A DNA stretch of 5,051 bases from Chloroflexota bacterium (GTDB lineage: Bacteria; Chloroflexota; Anaerolineae; Anaerolineales; UBA4823): assembly GCA_023395675.1 (NCBI GenBank), contig JAEWYL010000163.1, positions 1 to 5,051 of the forward strand, given 5' to 3'. Positions 4,959 to 5,051 of this stretch are shown one piece after another. The translations under genes and the position numbers were made by a program. The notes below the pieces were generated by a model. The model was given only the letters and a program-made list of their open reading frames with translations. It did not search any database and was not told where the DNA came from. Positions within the stretch are counted from its first letter, which is position 1, and each line of letters begins with the position of its first letter.

Positions 4959-4966
4959 GGTTTACT
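4938..4966 (+). promoter_or_regulatory. Probable promoter of the transposase-like ORF
   Basis: TTGACA (4938-4943, perfect -35) is followed after 17 bp by TTTACT (4961-4966, 4 of 6 -10 consensus). The predicted transcription start is near 4973, leaving a leader of about 23 nt that contains a good ribosome binding site. Copy 1 of the repeat also has TTGACA but no reasonable -10 at the right distance. Confidence 0.45.
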
Positions 4967-4982
4967 TAGGCCATCTAGAAGG

Positions 4983-4989
4983 AAAGGAG
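4983..4989 (+). promoter_or_regulatory. Ribosome binding site of the 3'-end ORF
   Basis: AAAGGAG lies 6 nt before the ATG at 4996. It is a strong Shine-Dalgarno match with ideal spacing, and it is the main evidence that the short ORF cut off by the window edge is real. Confidence 0.8.
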
Positions 4990-4995
4990 CAAGAG

Positions 4996-5051
4996 ATGGC
5001 CAAAACCATTCGAACTTTAACCCTGAGTGACGAGCAAGCCCAGGAACTCAA
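4996..5051 (+). CDS. Partial ORF, N-terminus resembling an IS630-type transposase or its helix-turn-helix protein
   Basis: Only 18 complete codons are visible before the window ends, reading MAKTIRTLTLSDEQAQEL. A basic start followed by LTLSDEQAQEL, where the segment after the SDE turn could begin a helix, resembles the start of IS630-family transposases and their separate helix-turn-helix ORFs. The strong ribosome binding site, a plausible promoter and two direct repeats just upstream fit the left end of an insertion sequence. Eighteen residues cannot prove the family. A small DNA-binding or antitoxin-like regulator is the alternative. Confidence 0.5.
   Translation, partial: MAKTIRTLTLSDEQAQEL

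Overview
This looks like a bacterial chromosome segment with strongly GC-rich coding DNA (codons mostly end in G or C) and AT-richer gaps. The gene styles suggest a Chloroflexota (Anaerolineae-like) or similar genome. That assignment is an impression from protein style and was not tested by search. The first ~45 bases are runs of G and C that look like a contig-end artefact, so the window probably starts at an assembly boundary.

Layout. 98-126: a good sigma70-type promoter. 135-929: a SAM hydrolase (DUF62 / SAM hydroxide adenosyltransferase family), apparently on a leaderless transcript. 939-2564: a fused double-ABC ATPase of an energy-coupling factor (ECF) transporter, 9 nt downstream. 2565-2757: a 193-nt gap with one perfect 8-bp hairpin and a strong ribosome binding site. 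2758-3693: an unusually large ECF substrate-binding (S) membrane protein. 3694-3915: a 222-nt gap packed with inverted repeats. 3916-4791: the transmembrane coupling subunit EcfT. 4792-4995: a gap with a long hairpin and two 33-nt direct repeats. 4996 to the end: the first 18 codons of a small ORF resembling the N-terminus of an IS630-type transposase. All genes are on the + strand. No gap exceeds 300 bases.

How the genes fit. Genes 2-4 supply a complete ECF importer: A and A' in one chain, S and T. The substrate cannot be read from the sequence. The SAM hydrolase, which in its family splits SAM into adenosine and methionine, sits first and shares the promoter with the ATPase, so a link between SAM or nucleoside metabolism and the imported molecule is a reasonable hypothesis.

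The most interesting unexplained part is the S-T gap. It holds a 16-pair hairpin, a nested fold, and an 82-nt palindrome whose outer arm can pair with the Shine-Dalgarno region of ecfT. That same arm is also complementary to an upstream segment, so the gap could be a switch-like leader controlling ecfT. A mobile palindromic insertion is the main alternative. The right edge appears to be the start of an insertion sequence.
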